From: Hyphodiscus hymeniophilus
Taxonomy: Eukaryota > Ascomycota > Leotiomycetes > Helotiales > Hyphodiscaceae
Assembly: GCA_016508695.1 (NCBI GenBank)
Contig: VNKQ01000014.1
Location: 62,001-126,000 of the forward strand
Reading direction: 5' to 3'
DNA: 64,000 bases
The notes under the pieces were generated by a model. The model ran no database searches, was not told where the DNA came from, and saw nothing but the letters and a program-made list of their open reading frames with translations. Made by a program: the position numbers and the translations under genes. This document shows positions 1 through 12,351 of this stretch, piece after piece (the first letter of the stretch is position 1; the number at the start of each line of letters is the position of its first letter).

Positions 1-860
1 GCTCAAGCACAATTCAAATTGTAAATGGATTCAAGTTACTGAAGCTGTGGTCAAACACATTGATCATTCACCCCGTGCACGGTGAAACGTGGATTGCAAC
101 AACAATTGCAGCGGACAAAGTCAAGAAGCGAGGTAAGGAAACCAGATAATTGTAAGTCTTTCTCAACGTTTTTCTGAGAGCATACACGAAAACATTCGGT
201 TGGATTGGCAATGAATGGACGCAATGAACTTTACCGAAACATGAACGTCGATCGTCTCAACGATGAGAACATAGATTATCCTATGCTCCAAAAAATGGTC
301 CTAGCGGCGACGGTCATACCGTAGAGAGAGAGGAAAAGCCCATGCTCGACGGCCATTTCAACACTTAAATATGAGCGCGCTGTTCGGGCCGAACCTCTAC
401 TTTAGCTGTAGCCGGCACATTCATCGATCCTTCGCTGTTCAATCTGACGACAATCCATTGTCGAGTGCTGAACGTTTGATCTGGCAGTCAGATATACAAC
501 AAGATGCCACATATCGTGTGCATATCCAATCAGCTTCGACGAAAAAGTCCACTTCACCCAGCCCCCTACCAGCCAATACCACTTTATATCTTTCTTACAC
601 CCCTGTCCAGTCCCATTGTTGTCGAGTCCTAAAAGATACTAGTGGCACTGTGCTCCATTAGCGAGGAGTGACGGCGGGCGGGGGTTTGGAGGTCTGAAGG
701 CGGGGAAAAGACGGCAAGTTCTCTTGAATCTTCTTCCCCCATTTCAGAACCATCCGTACCGTCTAACCCACCGATTGCCAATCTATCTTTTGCGCGAACA
801 TGGTCGTTGAAGTGCGGAAAGCAATTGAAGGTCTTGTTGTTTCGTTTGAGAGTCGAAGAT
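1..860. other. intergenic / promoter of the zinc-finger regulator
   Basis: I see no convincing gene. Open frames here lack splice-supported continuation or family resemblance. An out-of-frame ATG at 800 lies upstream of the chosen start at 861 and would act as a short upstream ORF if the transcript begins before it. Confidence 0.4.
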
Positions 861-3290
861 ATGGTCAAGCCACCCAATAGCGAGGTCGCCGGGAAGACTG
901 TCACGTGCACGATCTGCCAGAAGAAGTTCTCGAGGACGGATCACTTGAAGAGGCATCATTTAAGACGTAAGACTCATCCTATCCTTCTCTTTTGCTGCTG
1001 GTTCGGCACGCTCTTCACGAAAAGGATATTTCTGGCCTGACACTGGATTCAGATTCTGGAGTCAAGCCCTATTCGTGTATCTTCTGTGGCGAAACGTTTA
1101 CTCGGAGGTTAGGCAGCCCCCCCACCCTTTTATCAATTGAGCTAACCTTCAGTGAAGTGACAATCTCCGTGATCATTATCCTGGATGCTCTCAACGCAAA
1201 GAACGACAAATTCCAGAGGCTGCCAGAGGTGGACGACGGTCTCATGCTTGTGATTCGGTGAGTTCTCACGCTGCCATCGGAATGGTGGCTCTCGGTCTAA
1301 TATGGCGTTAGTGCACTTCTATGAAGCTTGGTTGTGATGGAAGTCATCCTTGTAAAACCTGTCGCTCAAAAGGCCTCGATTGCAAATACTCGAGGCGACA
1401 ATCAAAGGGAGTCCTGGTGAAGCAAGAAGGTGGGTGTTCTGTTACGACGAACCACGATGAAGAAGCTAAGGCGTACTCGTAGTAACGAAGCCAAACCAAG
1501 ATAAGGAACCATCATCTGATCGGGGTTCTATCAAATTTCTTTTAAACTCTGGAACGGCGAGTTTTCTTGAATGCTTTCGCTTCCCTTCCGAGAATGAGAG
1601 ACGGAATCTGTTCAACTTCAGAAGTAACAGAACTGGATCGACAGACTCAAAGAGCAATGAGTTTTTCGGCAATGGAAGTGAGAATGGGAGTACCTTTTCA
1701 GACCCTTTCGAAGACGAGCCAATTGATTGGTCGTTGTTCGAAGACGAAAACCTCCTTCGATTCCTTAGCAGTCCCCTCACCGATATGCAAATGCAGACGG
1801 ACGATATGTTTGCACCACTTTTTATGGAACCCCACTATCCAGGTCCAAACTCCATGCAACCCGTAGCTTTCCCATCAGAGTGGGAACCACCAAGTGTACA
1901 ATCTTCTACAATCATACAGGTCATACTTGAGAAGGCCATTTCGCTACAAATCACTCCGCAAGAACAGGCCGACATCCAACAGCATCTCAACTTCCTCTTC
2001 ACACCCTCCAAGATAACAAAGTTCATCAATTTGTACTTTGAGTTCTGGCACCCTCACTGCCCGATCGTCCATCAGCCAACGTTCTGCGTAGAAATGGCCG
2101 CAATTCCATTGGTTATGGCTGTAACGCTGATGGGCGCTATGTACTCTCAGGCCGACAGAGAAGTCAACACTGCGAAAATAGTCCTGGATTTGGCAGAGCT
2201 AGTGATTTACTCTGTCGATGAATTAACGGACGAGTTCGAGATCAAGCAAGTGTTGAGAGCTTCAACAGCATCCGAACAATCGCTGAGTTCAAGTCCGACG
2301 ACGCTCTCGCATCTCCATGCAGCGTATTTGATGCTTGTTGTGCAGTTTTGGGCTGGGAGTATGGTCTCGAGGAAGCGGGCGGTTGAGACACGATTTAATA
2401 ATGTTGTCAAAGTTGCGCGGAGGCTGGGACTAACAAAAGCGCGGCACGAGTTAGATGACAGTGTTGATGAAAGTCTGTGGATACGAAAAGAATCTCAAAT
2501 ACGGTATGTGTTCCAACAGCCCCTTAGAGTATGGCTTTTAACGTTGACCAGGTTGATCAGCACAATGACTCTCCTCGACTGCGCATTTTCTTTCTTCGCC
2601 AATTTTCCATGTCGATTGACCATTTCGGAACTCCGCTTCGACCTCCCTTGCGAGGAAATATACTTCTCGTCTCCGCATCCGTTTTCAGAGCAGAGCTTCA
2701 CATTCAGTCGCCGCATCACTTTGAATGAAGCCTTCTACAGTTTGTTTCCCGCAAAGTCCGCATCTCGGTCGTCAAATCCAGTCAAGAAGAGCAATCCGTT
2801 GGGATTAAATCCTATGGACATGTTCATTCTGATCCATAGTATGTTCATCTCGTGCTCTCATTGACAAGACTCAAACAATTAATGAGCAATAGTTCTCTAT
2901 GTATACACACTAACTCACATCACACTCTTCTCGTGCTCTTTTCCTCAGTCAACAGCCCCTTCGACGCCAGATCAATCCGGCACATCAACACCTGGAGCCC
3001 CTTCAACATCATCTTTCTCCTCGGATACTAATCACACTCTCATTAAAGCTGCACTTTCACGATGGCGATCGCTCTGGACAGCCATTCGGTCAAATATGCC
3101 TAACCACGCATGGGCCAATTTAGGCTTTTTCAGAAACGGATACAACTACTGGTTAGTCACACAGCTACTCATCAACAACAAAGGCAGCGCAGATTTGATG
3201 ATTGGCATGGAAGTTGGTTGTGAAGATACACTGAAGCAGCTGAAAGGCCTGTTGAGAGAGGGACTCGGTGAAACTGGACAGCATGAGTAA
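861..3290 (+). CDS. C2H2 + Zn2Cys6 fungal transcription factor
   Basis: Predicted nuclear regulator of about 673 aa in seven exons: 861-966, 1053-1107, 1158-1257, 1312-1429, 1483-2503, 2552-2838, 2956-3290. Residues C16, C19, H32, H36 form a C2H2 finger and C44, C47, H60, C64 a C2HC finger. A binuclear Zn2Cys6 cluster follows with C85, C88, C95, C101, C104, C111 (spacing 2-6-5-2-6). The fungal_trans regulatory domain lies at roughly residues 300-560, including a frame resembling the family motif LLDCAFSFFANFPCRL. Introns fall inside or between all three zinc modules, and only splicing restores the cysteine spacing, which supports the model. The intron 2504-2551 is 48 nt, in frame and without stop, so a retained form is possible. 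The start at 861 is the first in-frame ATG giving a normal lead into finger 1. Two SDR genes follow on the same strand. The target genes are unknown. Confidence 0.85.
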
Positions 3291-3638
3291 GAGGAGCAGC
3301 AAAACAGCGTTCGGTGCACGAGCTATTTGAAATTCTACCATTTTACACCTACCTCGGATCACGGACTTGTCATTCCTGGATCAACATCGAATAACTGGCT
3401 AGGGTGGAATAATGAAAGAGTTTCGGGAATCCCCCTCTTGGGCCCCACCCTTGACCGGCAGCCCCTCAGCCCCGCATCACCCGGCCCACTCAAGACTAAG
3501 GTATGGCTTTGTGACCGGGCTCAAGATATTATTGTCACATTGCGGGCTCACGTTTTCTGATCCTTCATAACATGTATCCAAAGACAAGCGAGTACATTTC
3601 GGGCAGTGTTGTTGTATTTAGCCATCAAGTTGTGGATA
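3291..3638. other. intergenic, 3' end of regulator and 5' region of first SDR
   Basis: Short spacer between two same-strand genes. I see no additional gene or repeat in it. Confidence 0.4.
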
Positions 3639-4681
3639 ATGGCAGCAATTGAGCTGAAGGAGTCGACTTTAGCAGCACTTAAGGGAAAGGTCGTCGTGAT
3701 CTCAGGTTTGCCCCAACACTTTCTTTGCGAAATTGCAGGAAGCTGACAGATTGTGGTCCAGGAAGCGCACGAGGTATTGGAGCTGCAACAGTCTATCTGC
3801 TTCACGCCTGTGGGTCAAGTGTAGTGCACGGGGATTGGGATTCAACAGCTAAGAATCTCGACTTCGAGCTCAAGACCAATGGTCATAAAGGAGAGACATT
3901 CTCTGTTCAAACAGATGTAACGGACTACGATTCGGTGTTAAATCTCTTCGATACTGCTTGGAAGAAGTACGGGAGAGTTGATATCGCGATCTCGAATGCG
4001 GGAATACAGGAGGTGGGGAATTGGTTTGATCCAGACCTGGACTTGACGAGTATCCGAATTGTGAGTCCTCGTTCGAAATCCATTATCGTCTCAAATCATT
4101 GAACAATTAGAAAATCTAATGAAAATGTTCAGAAACCATCGAACAAAGTGGTTGATGTCAATCTTACAGGCACGTTGTACTTCGCTCGTATCGCAGCAGT
4201 CTACCTTAAACAGGGAGCCAAGCCAATCGAAGATAAATCCCTCGTCCTCCTCTCGTCAACAGCAGGCTTTAAAGAAACACCAGGTCTCTTCGCCTACACG
4301 GCGTCTAAGCACGGCGTGCTAGGACTGCTTCGCTCCGCTCGTCCTTATTTGCCAAAGACACACAACATCCGAATCAACGCCATATGCCCGTGGATGACAG
4401 ATACGGTGATGGTTGCTGGAATTCGAGAGGATTGGGTCAAAGAGGGACTGCCTGTGAACAAGCCAGCGGATGTGGCAAGACTGATATTGGAGGTAGGATC
4501 GGATGGAGAGAGTAATGGGAAAGCTGTGTTTGTGGAGGGTGGAAGGGGCTGGGACATCGAAGAGGGTATCAATAGGTGTGAAGAGCAGTGGTTGGGAATA
4601 GAAGTTAGCAGGATGCTGGCGAGGGGTCAGGAGGTTTTGGGGGACGGGACTGACTGGACCAAGCCTGAGAGTACGAGGTGA
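3639..4681 (+). CDS. short-chain dehydrogenase/reductase (SDR) 1
   Basis: NAD(P)-dependent oxidoreductase of the classical SDR fold, about 304 aa, exons 3639-3705, 3762-4060, 4133-4681. The cofactor loop SGSARGIG (residues 22-29) is split by intron 1 and is complete only after splicing. The N-A-G motif is near residue 101. A serine-bearing STAG segment precedes the catalytic pair Y177 and K181 (YTASK). The overall pattern resembles the 15-hydroxyprostaglandin-dehydrogenase-like group of fungal SDRs, but the substrate cannot be read from sequence. It sits between a zinc-finger regulator and a second SDR, all on the plus strand, which suggests a shared small pathway. Intron 1 is 56 nt and intron 2 is 72 nt. 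Confidence 0.85.
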
Positions 4682-5182
4682 ATCTAATTGAAGAAAGAAA
4701 GAAGTTATGCACAAACAGCGATTCAGGGCATCATAGAAGCGAGTGAAATTAAAGGCGATTGACAATTGACAATCGGTATCTCATTCTGATACGCAGCATG
4801 GTAAAGGAGCTCCCTCTCCCCAAATACGGGGTAGGTACTGTAACCCCGCACCTTTCGGAATTAATTCCACACCCACCTAAGGTACAGCAGTTCGTGCACC
4901 CACAACTTCGTTCCTACATACACGAAGAAACGTTTCTTCCATTTCCACCTCCCCTCACCTCCGGAATACCCCCTTTCAGTATGCCTTCTAACCCCGTAAG
5001 CTGGCCAGGCTACCATCTACACGCTCTCAAGGGTACTTTGGGAGCAGTCGCGTCGTCGCGACTACAGTAACTCCTCGCTTTCCAGCTTGCCTACCAAGCT
5101 TTACAGTACAAGGAGAGTTTTCTCATTACATCTCACGATCGAGCAACATCGGAGCCGAGCTTCATAGACCAAACCAGAAGCT
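4682..5182. other. intergenic between the two SDR genes
   Basis: About 500 bp holding the 3' end of SDR 1 and the promoter of SDR 2. One small open frame (4759-5070) has no recognisable features and I do not call it. Confidence 0.4.
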
Positions 5183-6160
5183 ATGGCAGACTCGAATCTC
5201 ACTGGAAAGAGCGTCATTGTCACAGGTATTCACCACTCAGACATCTCTCACTTGAAAACAACAAATAACATTCTCAGGCGGTGCATCTGGGATAGGACTT
5301 GCCATCGTACGATTCTTTGCAGCTCAATCTACCAAGATTAGCATTCTCGACATCTGTGCTCCTGTAGCACAAGCCGCCGTCTCCTTGTTGCGTACCGAAT
5401 TCCCCAGTTCGTCGTTCCTTTTCAAGAAATGCGACATCTCAAATTGGGACGAACAAGCGGCCGTGTTTGCAGAAATATACAAAGAGACAGGAAGGATAGA
5501 CTATGTGTTTGCGAATGCGGGTGTCTCGGAAATTGGGAACTTCTTGGAGAGTAGTACCAGGGACCCTGTCAAACCGACGCTGAAGACGGTTGACATTAAC
5601 CTCGTGGGGACGTTATACAGTGAGTTCTGGTCTTGCTTTCGGGCTGGATGCCCGCGAGAGAAAGTGTTGATTGGAAATTAGCTGTCAAATTGGCCGTTCA
5701 TTACATGCGAAAAACTCCATCGCAACGAAAAGGATTGATTGTTTGTACGGCATCCAATGCTGGGCTCTACCCCTTCTCCATAGCGCCGATGTATGGCACT
5801 TCCAAACACGGAGTTGTTGGGACAGTCAGATCCCTAGCGAAGCCTTTGGAGTCGGAGGGAATCCGGATTAACGCCATCTGTCCGAATTGTATTGGTATGT
5901 GATGTTGCCCCTTTTCTCTACCTTCGGCTGACAATATTGCAGCTACTGGTCTCGCAGACGACAATCTCTTCTCTCGCATGCTCCTTACACCGATGTCTGT
6001 AGCTATTGATGCAGTAAGGGAATTTGTCACAAATCAGGCAATGACAGGCGTTACAGCTGAGATCAGTGGCGAGACGTTCACGATCAGGGATCCACCTGAG
6101 ATGATTGACGAGATGACGAGGAAGAATTTCGATACTTTTTGGAATCTGGGATACGCATGA
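5183..6160 (+). CDS. short-chain dehydrogenase/reductase (SDR) 2
   Basis: Second classical SDR, about 271 aa, exons 5183-5225, 5278-5619, 5682-5894, 5943-6160. The glycine motif TGGASGIG covers residues 14-21 and is interrupted by intron 1 after the first glycine base, the same place as in SDR 1. N-A-G is near residue 94, a VDINLVG segment follows, and the active-site pair is Y166 and K170 (YGTSK). Both enzymes carry a SKHG segment after the catalytic tyrosine, and the shared first intron position suggests an old duplication or a common subfamily. Substrate unknown. Possibly regulated by the upstream zinc-finger factor (inference from position only). Confidence 0.85.
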
Positions 6161-8587
6161 GTAGGCTCTCGAGGCACCAGAAGCCCAATAAATGCTATAT
6201 ACACTACTTCGTGGAAGTGATTCATTGGACTGTGTGAATTGCAGCGTCTTCCAAACTCCTGCATCAATCACCAGCATGCCTCTCCTCTGTTACAGTGTTA
6301 CGGCCACAATACGGACACCATTACGTTACCTCATGGTCGATTGAGGATAATCGGTCGAATTGCTTGACGAAATCGAAATCGCGACACCCCCACCCCATAT
6401 CGTCCATTCGCTCCCCAGACTCGGCCCCTGCTCCAGACTCTTCAATACCAAGGACAGGGAACCAATTCTCTCCGCTGAAAGAGGTCATGTCCAGACCCTG
6501 GTTGAAATTGCGGTCTGTAATGAGCTTAAAATCTTTTAATGCAAAGTTTAGTTTTTATAACACAAGGCTTCTGTTTCAAATCATTGTGTACCGTAGTAAA
6601 ATCTCTCAAAGTTAGCCATGAAAAAGGCACGCGGGCTCGCATCTGAAGGGATAAAGCAATACAAGGCTCGATGCGGTTCAAACGAACAACTCGAGAATAT
6701 TGTCATCCTTACCCAGACCAGCAATCAAATGTCAAAGCACCAGTATGCAAACTCGCAACTACTATCAGTAGCCTCTTCTTAACATGTGAGTGATGCACTC
6801 ACATTATTCCTGTCTGCTATCTCGTAACCCACTACTCGTTGAGTGATACATTCAGCCCAACCACCAGTGCAAGCTCAGTCTGAATTCCCAATGTTCTCAC
6901 CCAACAACGCAATTCACACTCTTCGATCAAACCCGAGTCATCATGTAATACTGTCTTCTGCTACATCGGCAACTGGCTCTACGGTCTATCCGTTCCATGG
7001 TTTTAGGATTAACCTTGCTGGTATCCAGACAAGAAAACCCGATAGATCCTCAACAGCCCCTTCTCCGCCATCGCAGAAGTGCAAGGTGCGAATTCTATCC
7101 ATGAAGCTGGTGGGATCGCTATTGGAGAAGCCCTTCAATCCAACAATGTTCTTTCCGATTACGCCATACGAAGACTTGTCGAAGAAAATATCATTCTCCT
7201 TGCATACAGTGATTAGCGCGTGGTAAGGAGGAGCGAAATGAGGGGAGGTGTACTAAGGGAATACATGTTTTGCGCATGCAGCGTCCTGGTTCAACGATTT
7301 GGGGATATAGACAAGATCCAGAAGTCACATGCCGTTCATATGACCGATAACCATGTTCGATGTTCATGCCTTCCATGAAAGCGCTGATGCTCTGTATCCC
7401 ATCGGCTATGATCTTGAGCCCTTGTCTGTATCTGCTTCAAGAACTTCGAATATCATGCAAGGTGAGCCCAATCTGGCATTGACGAGCCAAGGGCGGGCGG
7501 AGCGGGATGGAATAGCGGCAAGTGTACAACCTACGACCTCCCTTTGTCCTTTATATCTCGATTGAGCAGCCTCCACTCGATACCGTAAAGCTCCGTAACA
7601 TTAGCATATTCTACCCAGTACATCCACGCCCAGCTCATTCTACTGTGGCCTAGAGAGAGAATCGCTGTATGCCTAGGAGGTCTGGTGGAGAGAGGGGAGC
7701 TGGCTGATGCCAGCTCAGTCCTGATTCTTGATAGTTCTTTTTTGTCTATGTCAGCAGCAAATTATTGTGGAACCGACTTCAGTCTCTCTGTATTCTATTC
7801 GTACCAGTTCTGGCCTGCAGGATTACCTTGATTAGTCGGATATGTATGGGGCTCTGGCAGCAGGAGGCTGTCGCTTATGGATTTCCCGATTCGGACAATT
7901 CTCGAACAAGTTGAAGAATCTGACGGCTGGAAAGTGATAATCCATCAATAATGCTCTCTTAAAGAGTAATCAACCCATCAGTCCGTACCAACATTGTCGT
8001 CGTCCCTTTCTATGTTGCCGAACATGCAATTGCCAATAAAGCGACCCTTATCCCTGGATATAACGCCATTGCTGCCAAGACCAACACTCGAAGAAGTGGC
8101 GAAACTCTCGCACACTTCCATCAATAAAGCTCTTATTGGTCTCAAACTTCAATTGATGAATGCGTCATGTACTGGCGATATGTTCTACCTAATCTATATT
8201 CTCTACCTACTCTTAGCGACTAGAGGTACCAATGTATCTCTGAACTGGGAGTCCACCCACATCTGTTGTGAATGCAATGTTTTCGAAGAGTCTGGTCTAG
8301 ACTCACAGACGACGTCCAGACCTGGCTAAAGCAGATTTCCGCGAATGAGGTACTAAATCTCTCACTGTCACTGTCGAAGGACCAGTCGGCAATCAATCTA
8401 CAGGCAAATGGATGCGTGCCGGCGAGTCGGCGACTTCACACAGCCAAAAGCAGCGTTGCCCCTGGTAGTCCCTGCATTGCATGCAGTGTAGGAACGCGAG
8501 ATCGCACATCCTTCTAATTGTTAACCTGATAGAGCTACCTTCTAGATTAAGCTTTTTGTCCGATTAGATATATTTCAAACAGAATGT

Positions 8588-8676
8588 TGCGGGGTTAAAC
8601 CAAGGACCTTATCGTAACTCCTACTAAGTCTGTTCTCCGGGGTTGCTCGCCCCCATCTGAGCTAGAGCGTCCCAAT
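8588..8676 (-). repeat. candidate tRNA-derived SINE-like fragment
   Basis: Read on the minus strand, this stretch has a good RNA polymerase III A-box-like core (TAGCTCAGATGG) whose GCTC can pair with a downstream GAGC as a D-stem. About 63 nt further on is a weaker B-box-like GGTTTAACCCC. The acceptor stem does not pair, so it is not a functional tRNA gene. A phrase of about 20 bp from it (CCTACTAAG, C or T, CTG) recurs in similar form near 16,905. It could be a degraded tRNA-derived SINE or chance; a genome search for copies would decide. Confidence 0.25.
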
Positions 8677-9571
8677 AAGGAAGGAAGATGGCAATTGCGG
8701 ACTCTGCCGCCAGCCACATCTGCGATGTTGCATGTGCAAAGGATTTAAGATCGTTCACCAGGGGCTATTAACCGGAGCTATGACTGCCGATCCTTCCAGT
8801 TTCGCGAAATCGAGTTCTTTAAGCGCCCTTACCCCGTGCAATTCTTATCTCCTGCTTCCTAATTCACGTTGGCTCCCCGAAGAAGCCAGGGCCATAGTTT
8901 GTGATATACGAGGAGGAGAGGGCACGGGATGGTTCTTTAAATTTGTAATTGGAAGTTGTAATTGCTGAGCTTACCTTCGCATTTGGTTGTGCGTTGGGAA
9001 TCACCCTATTTTCTCTATCTAGGTCTAAGAATTCAACTAAGAATCTTTCGAAATTTATGCAATAAAATACAATTCTTGATTTAATTAGTAGTCCATTAGT
9101 ACTTGAATCCACTCCTGATTACTGTCAGTAAGACGATATCTTCTATATCGTCCGGCACTCGGAGGAGTTTGAGTTTGAACTCTAGCTTTGGAGACTGGAG
9201 TGCTCCTTTAACAGGCGTTGTTTATATGACACTTGCAAAATCAGTAAGCACAACCCACGGCCTACTCCTTTAGTAGCATTAGATACATTCGGACCTTCGG
9301 TCCTATCTAACACACTCGAACACCTTCCTAAAATCACCCATTTCACACTGTGAGTACATTTTCGTCACGGAGACCCTTCAACTCTTTCAATGCAAGCACT
9401 GCATAAGTGTTGCAGCCGCTTCGTATTCTACTATCACCATTCTTGTCCAACGACCTTAGCGACTATCTGATTACCGGCTTCCACATTAGTGTTGATATCG
9501 CCGGAGCTTGATGGTCTAGGACTTCATCAATCGCTATCTGCGCAAGGATATAGATGTTGGGGCTGTTTTTC

Positions 9572-9580
9572 TATATAAAA
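9572..9580 (+). promoter_or_regulatory. TATA box of the sedolisin gene
   Basis: TATATAAAA lies about 80 bp upstream of the chosen ATG at 9657 and is followed by a pyrimidine-rich leader. The spacing fits a fungal TATA-dependent, inducible promoter. Confidence 0.5.
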
Positions 9581-9656
9581 TCACATCTGCTCTTCTCTAT
9601 TTTTCCATCTTTTCGTTTTGGTATCAAGCCTCTTCTCCACGAGATCAACATTGATC

Positions 9657-11560
9657 ATGCTCTTTTCCAACATCGTCGTTGCGGCCTTCATAGCCATTGC
9701 CCATGCCGCACCTACGTCCCACGCTCAGCATGAAAGGCGTGATTTCGCCCACGACTCCAAGTGGATCAAGCGTTCTGCTGCTCCAGCTGATACCAAGCTC
9801 CCTGTCCGCATCGCTCTGACTCAACGAAACCTGGAAAATGGTCATGATTATCTTATGGATGTCTCCGACCCGGCTTCGCCAAACTACGCAAAGCACTGGA
9901 CTACCGAGGAGGTTGCAGAACATTTCTCGCCTTCTCAGGAGGCAGTAGAAAGTGTTCTTCAGTGGCTTGCATCCGCTGGTATTGGAGCTAACAGATACAA
10001 CGTTGCTCCCTCAAACTCACACATTGGCTTTGATGCTACTGTCCAAGAGCTCGAGGCTCTCATTCACGCCAAATTCAGTGTGCACACAAACACACACACG
10101 GGAGATGACCACCTATTCTGTGATGAATACCATGTACCACGACAGATCCAGCACCACATTGACTACATCACCCCCACCGTCAACACCAATACTCGCCTCA
10201 GGAAAATCATAGTTGACCGTGACGTGAACTCCAAGCGCAGTGGAAGTTCTATTGCTGCCTTGCCACCCATCAACTTAGGACTTGCTCCTAACAAGACCGC
10301 AACGAAGGTTTTGGCCCCGAATGCGGACACGTGCTATGAAGCCCTGAGCCCTTCTTGTATCAGGGCAGCTTATGGAATCCCTGCGGCTACGCTCGCAGCA
10401 ACAAGCAACGTCTTAGGAATTTTCGAGGATGGCGATATCTATGACCAAGCCGACCTTAATCTTTTCTGGAAGAATGAGGCCACAAACGTCCCAAGCGGTA
10501 CCGCTCCAACTCTCCATTCAATCAATGGCGCCACAGCCCCTGAGTCTCAGTCTGTTGAGAAGGCCACGCAGAACGGCGAGGAATCGCTTCTCGATTTTGA
10601 GGTTGCGATCTCATTGATCTACCCTCAGAAGACCGTTCTCTTCCAAGTCGATGATACCAACCTCGGTAGCGCCGAGATATTTGCTGACCCGTTCCTTGAT
10701 GCAGTTGATTCTGTGAGTTCCTCTTTGTTCATACGTGAATTGATCAATGGCTAACAGCTAATTAGACATACTGCGCCAACAAGAAGGAAACTTGCGGTGC
10801 TTACACTGTCACCAACGTTGTCTCTATCTCGTATGGTCTCGATGAGAGCACCTATTCACGTGCAGCTGAGACCAGACAATGTAATGAGTACATGAAGCTT
10901 GGCCTCCAAGGCGTATCTATCATCTACGCATCTGGGGATAGTGGCGTGGCCTCCAGAAGCGGATGTCTAGGTTCTGGCAAAACTTTTGCTCCTGGATTCC
11001 CAGCGACCTGTCCCTACGTCACAGCTGTTGGAGCCACGCAGGTCAACTCAGGTGCGGCTATAACCGATGTGGAGTCTGCCGTCAGTGATCCTTCGGTGGG
11101 TTTCTACTCCGGAGGTGGTTTCAGTAACTACTTTGCCCCAGCCACATATCAGTCTGCTGCTCTAAAGACCTACTTCGCTAACCATAAGCCAACCTACGCC
11201 TCCAATATCTACAATGCCAGCGGACGGGGTTTCCCCGATGTGTCTGCAGTTGGAATAAATATCATCAACTACGATGGTGGTGCCCAGATCCTGCAAGGCG
11301 GAACAAGTGCGTCAGCGCCCATTTTCGCCAGCATTATCAACTTGATCAACGAGCAGCGTATCGCAGCTGGCAAGAAGACTGTTGGATTCTTGAATCCTAC
11401 TCTTTACGCGAACCCCACAGCGTTCACCGATATCGTCACTGGAAGTAACCCTGGATGTGGAAGCGCCGGGTTTTCTGCTGTGACCGGATGGGACCCTGTC
11501 ACCGGTCTTGGTACTCCGATCTACTCAAAGCTTTTGAGTGTGTTCACTGCGCTCCCATAG
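9657..11560 (+). CDS. secreted sedolisin-family serine peptidase (S53)
   Basis: Predicted secreted acid-active serine-carboxyl peptidase (tripeptidyl-peptidase/aorsin type) of about 616 aa, exons 9657-10712 and 10766-11560 with a 53-nt intron. The N-terminus is a typical signal peptide ending near the AHA-A boundary at about residue 18. An activation prodomain (Pro-kumamolisin type) follows to about residue 210. The catalytic Glu and Asp are E309 and D313 (E-S-L-L-D). D410 lies in the oxyanion motif SGDSG. The nucleophile S533 is in GGTSASAP. The C-terminus has the calcium-site region with D-P-V-T-G-L-G. All key residues are present, so activity is expected. The start at 9657 is chosen because it gives a clean signal peptide. 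Family membership is firm; endo- versus tripeptidyl specificity is not. Confidence 0.92.
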
Positions 11561-12351
11561 GCTGATTTTCAATGGTGGAAGAATGGGGTAGAGGCTGTAG
11601 GCGGAGTGTAGGATACTTGTCTCGTCATCCAAGCTGCGTCGCTTGTTATTTCCTGCATGTTTCTACAGAGAGGAAGTATACTTAAGACAACTTGCACATA
11701 AAAAAACTTACTCCGTAGCAAATCCCACGTCTATTGAGCTTGTTTTCGGTCTCTACTCTGCAGACGAACCAAGCATACCAATGAAGCAAGTTCCATTTGC
11801 CGAACGTTTTACCTCGCTGCCTGGCTTTCCATACGTGCGTGCTAAGAAGTCTTGGGAAAAGCTTTTCATATACATAAAGAAAAGGCTCGATGACTTTGCA
11901 GATGATCTGTCACATGGCCATACTCAACAATTTTCATGAGAATTAAGTGTATGTTATACGTATAGAGGAATGAAGGTAGAGAGTAAATGAATAGATCTCG
12001 GAGCAAGAGCAAGAAGCAGAGGGATATGTATTATGCGTCTAAAGAGGAAAGATTTCTACCTATCATTCAAAGTTTGTCAATCACAACATCGTAGCTGCTC
12101 ATTGATCACGTGATATCGTACTGTCAGCCTTCATGTGAACCGCCAGAAATCCAAAGACCTTTGTCCAATTTTCCCACACAACCTCTTCTTCCCTACACCT
12201 TTCACCAACTACTTCTCACCGCCGCAACCACATACAACACAACCTCTGCCCACGCTTAACCTCGTTGATTCTTTCTTCGAGAGTCTCCCAGTATCATCGA
12301 AAACACCCTTCAAAAGACATCTGCAAAGAGAGAGAAATCTTCACTTCCACC

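Larger units (their letters stand above)
6161..9656. other. gene-poor interval, possible decayed coding sequence
   Basis: No intact gene is visible in about 3.5 kb. Between about 6,890 and 8,330 several plus-strand stretches read like protein for 20-40 codons but are broken by many stops and frame changes (for example around 7,060-7,220, 7,650-7,820 and 7,990-8,130). I could not name a family. This may be an old gene relic or chance. A candidate tRNA-related repeat at 8588-8676 and the peptidase promoter at the right end are listed separately. Confidence 0.3.

Noticed and set aside
2503..2530. A 24-nt intron in the regulator
   Set aside because: The GT...AG pair with a 24-nt gap is too short to be spliced; the 48-nt intron restores the family motif better.
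8588..8676. A tRNA gene on the minus strand
   Set aside because: The A box and D-stem look right but the acceptor stem does not pair, the B box is weak and spacing is off. Kept only as a possible SINE relic.
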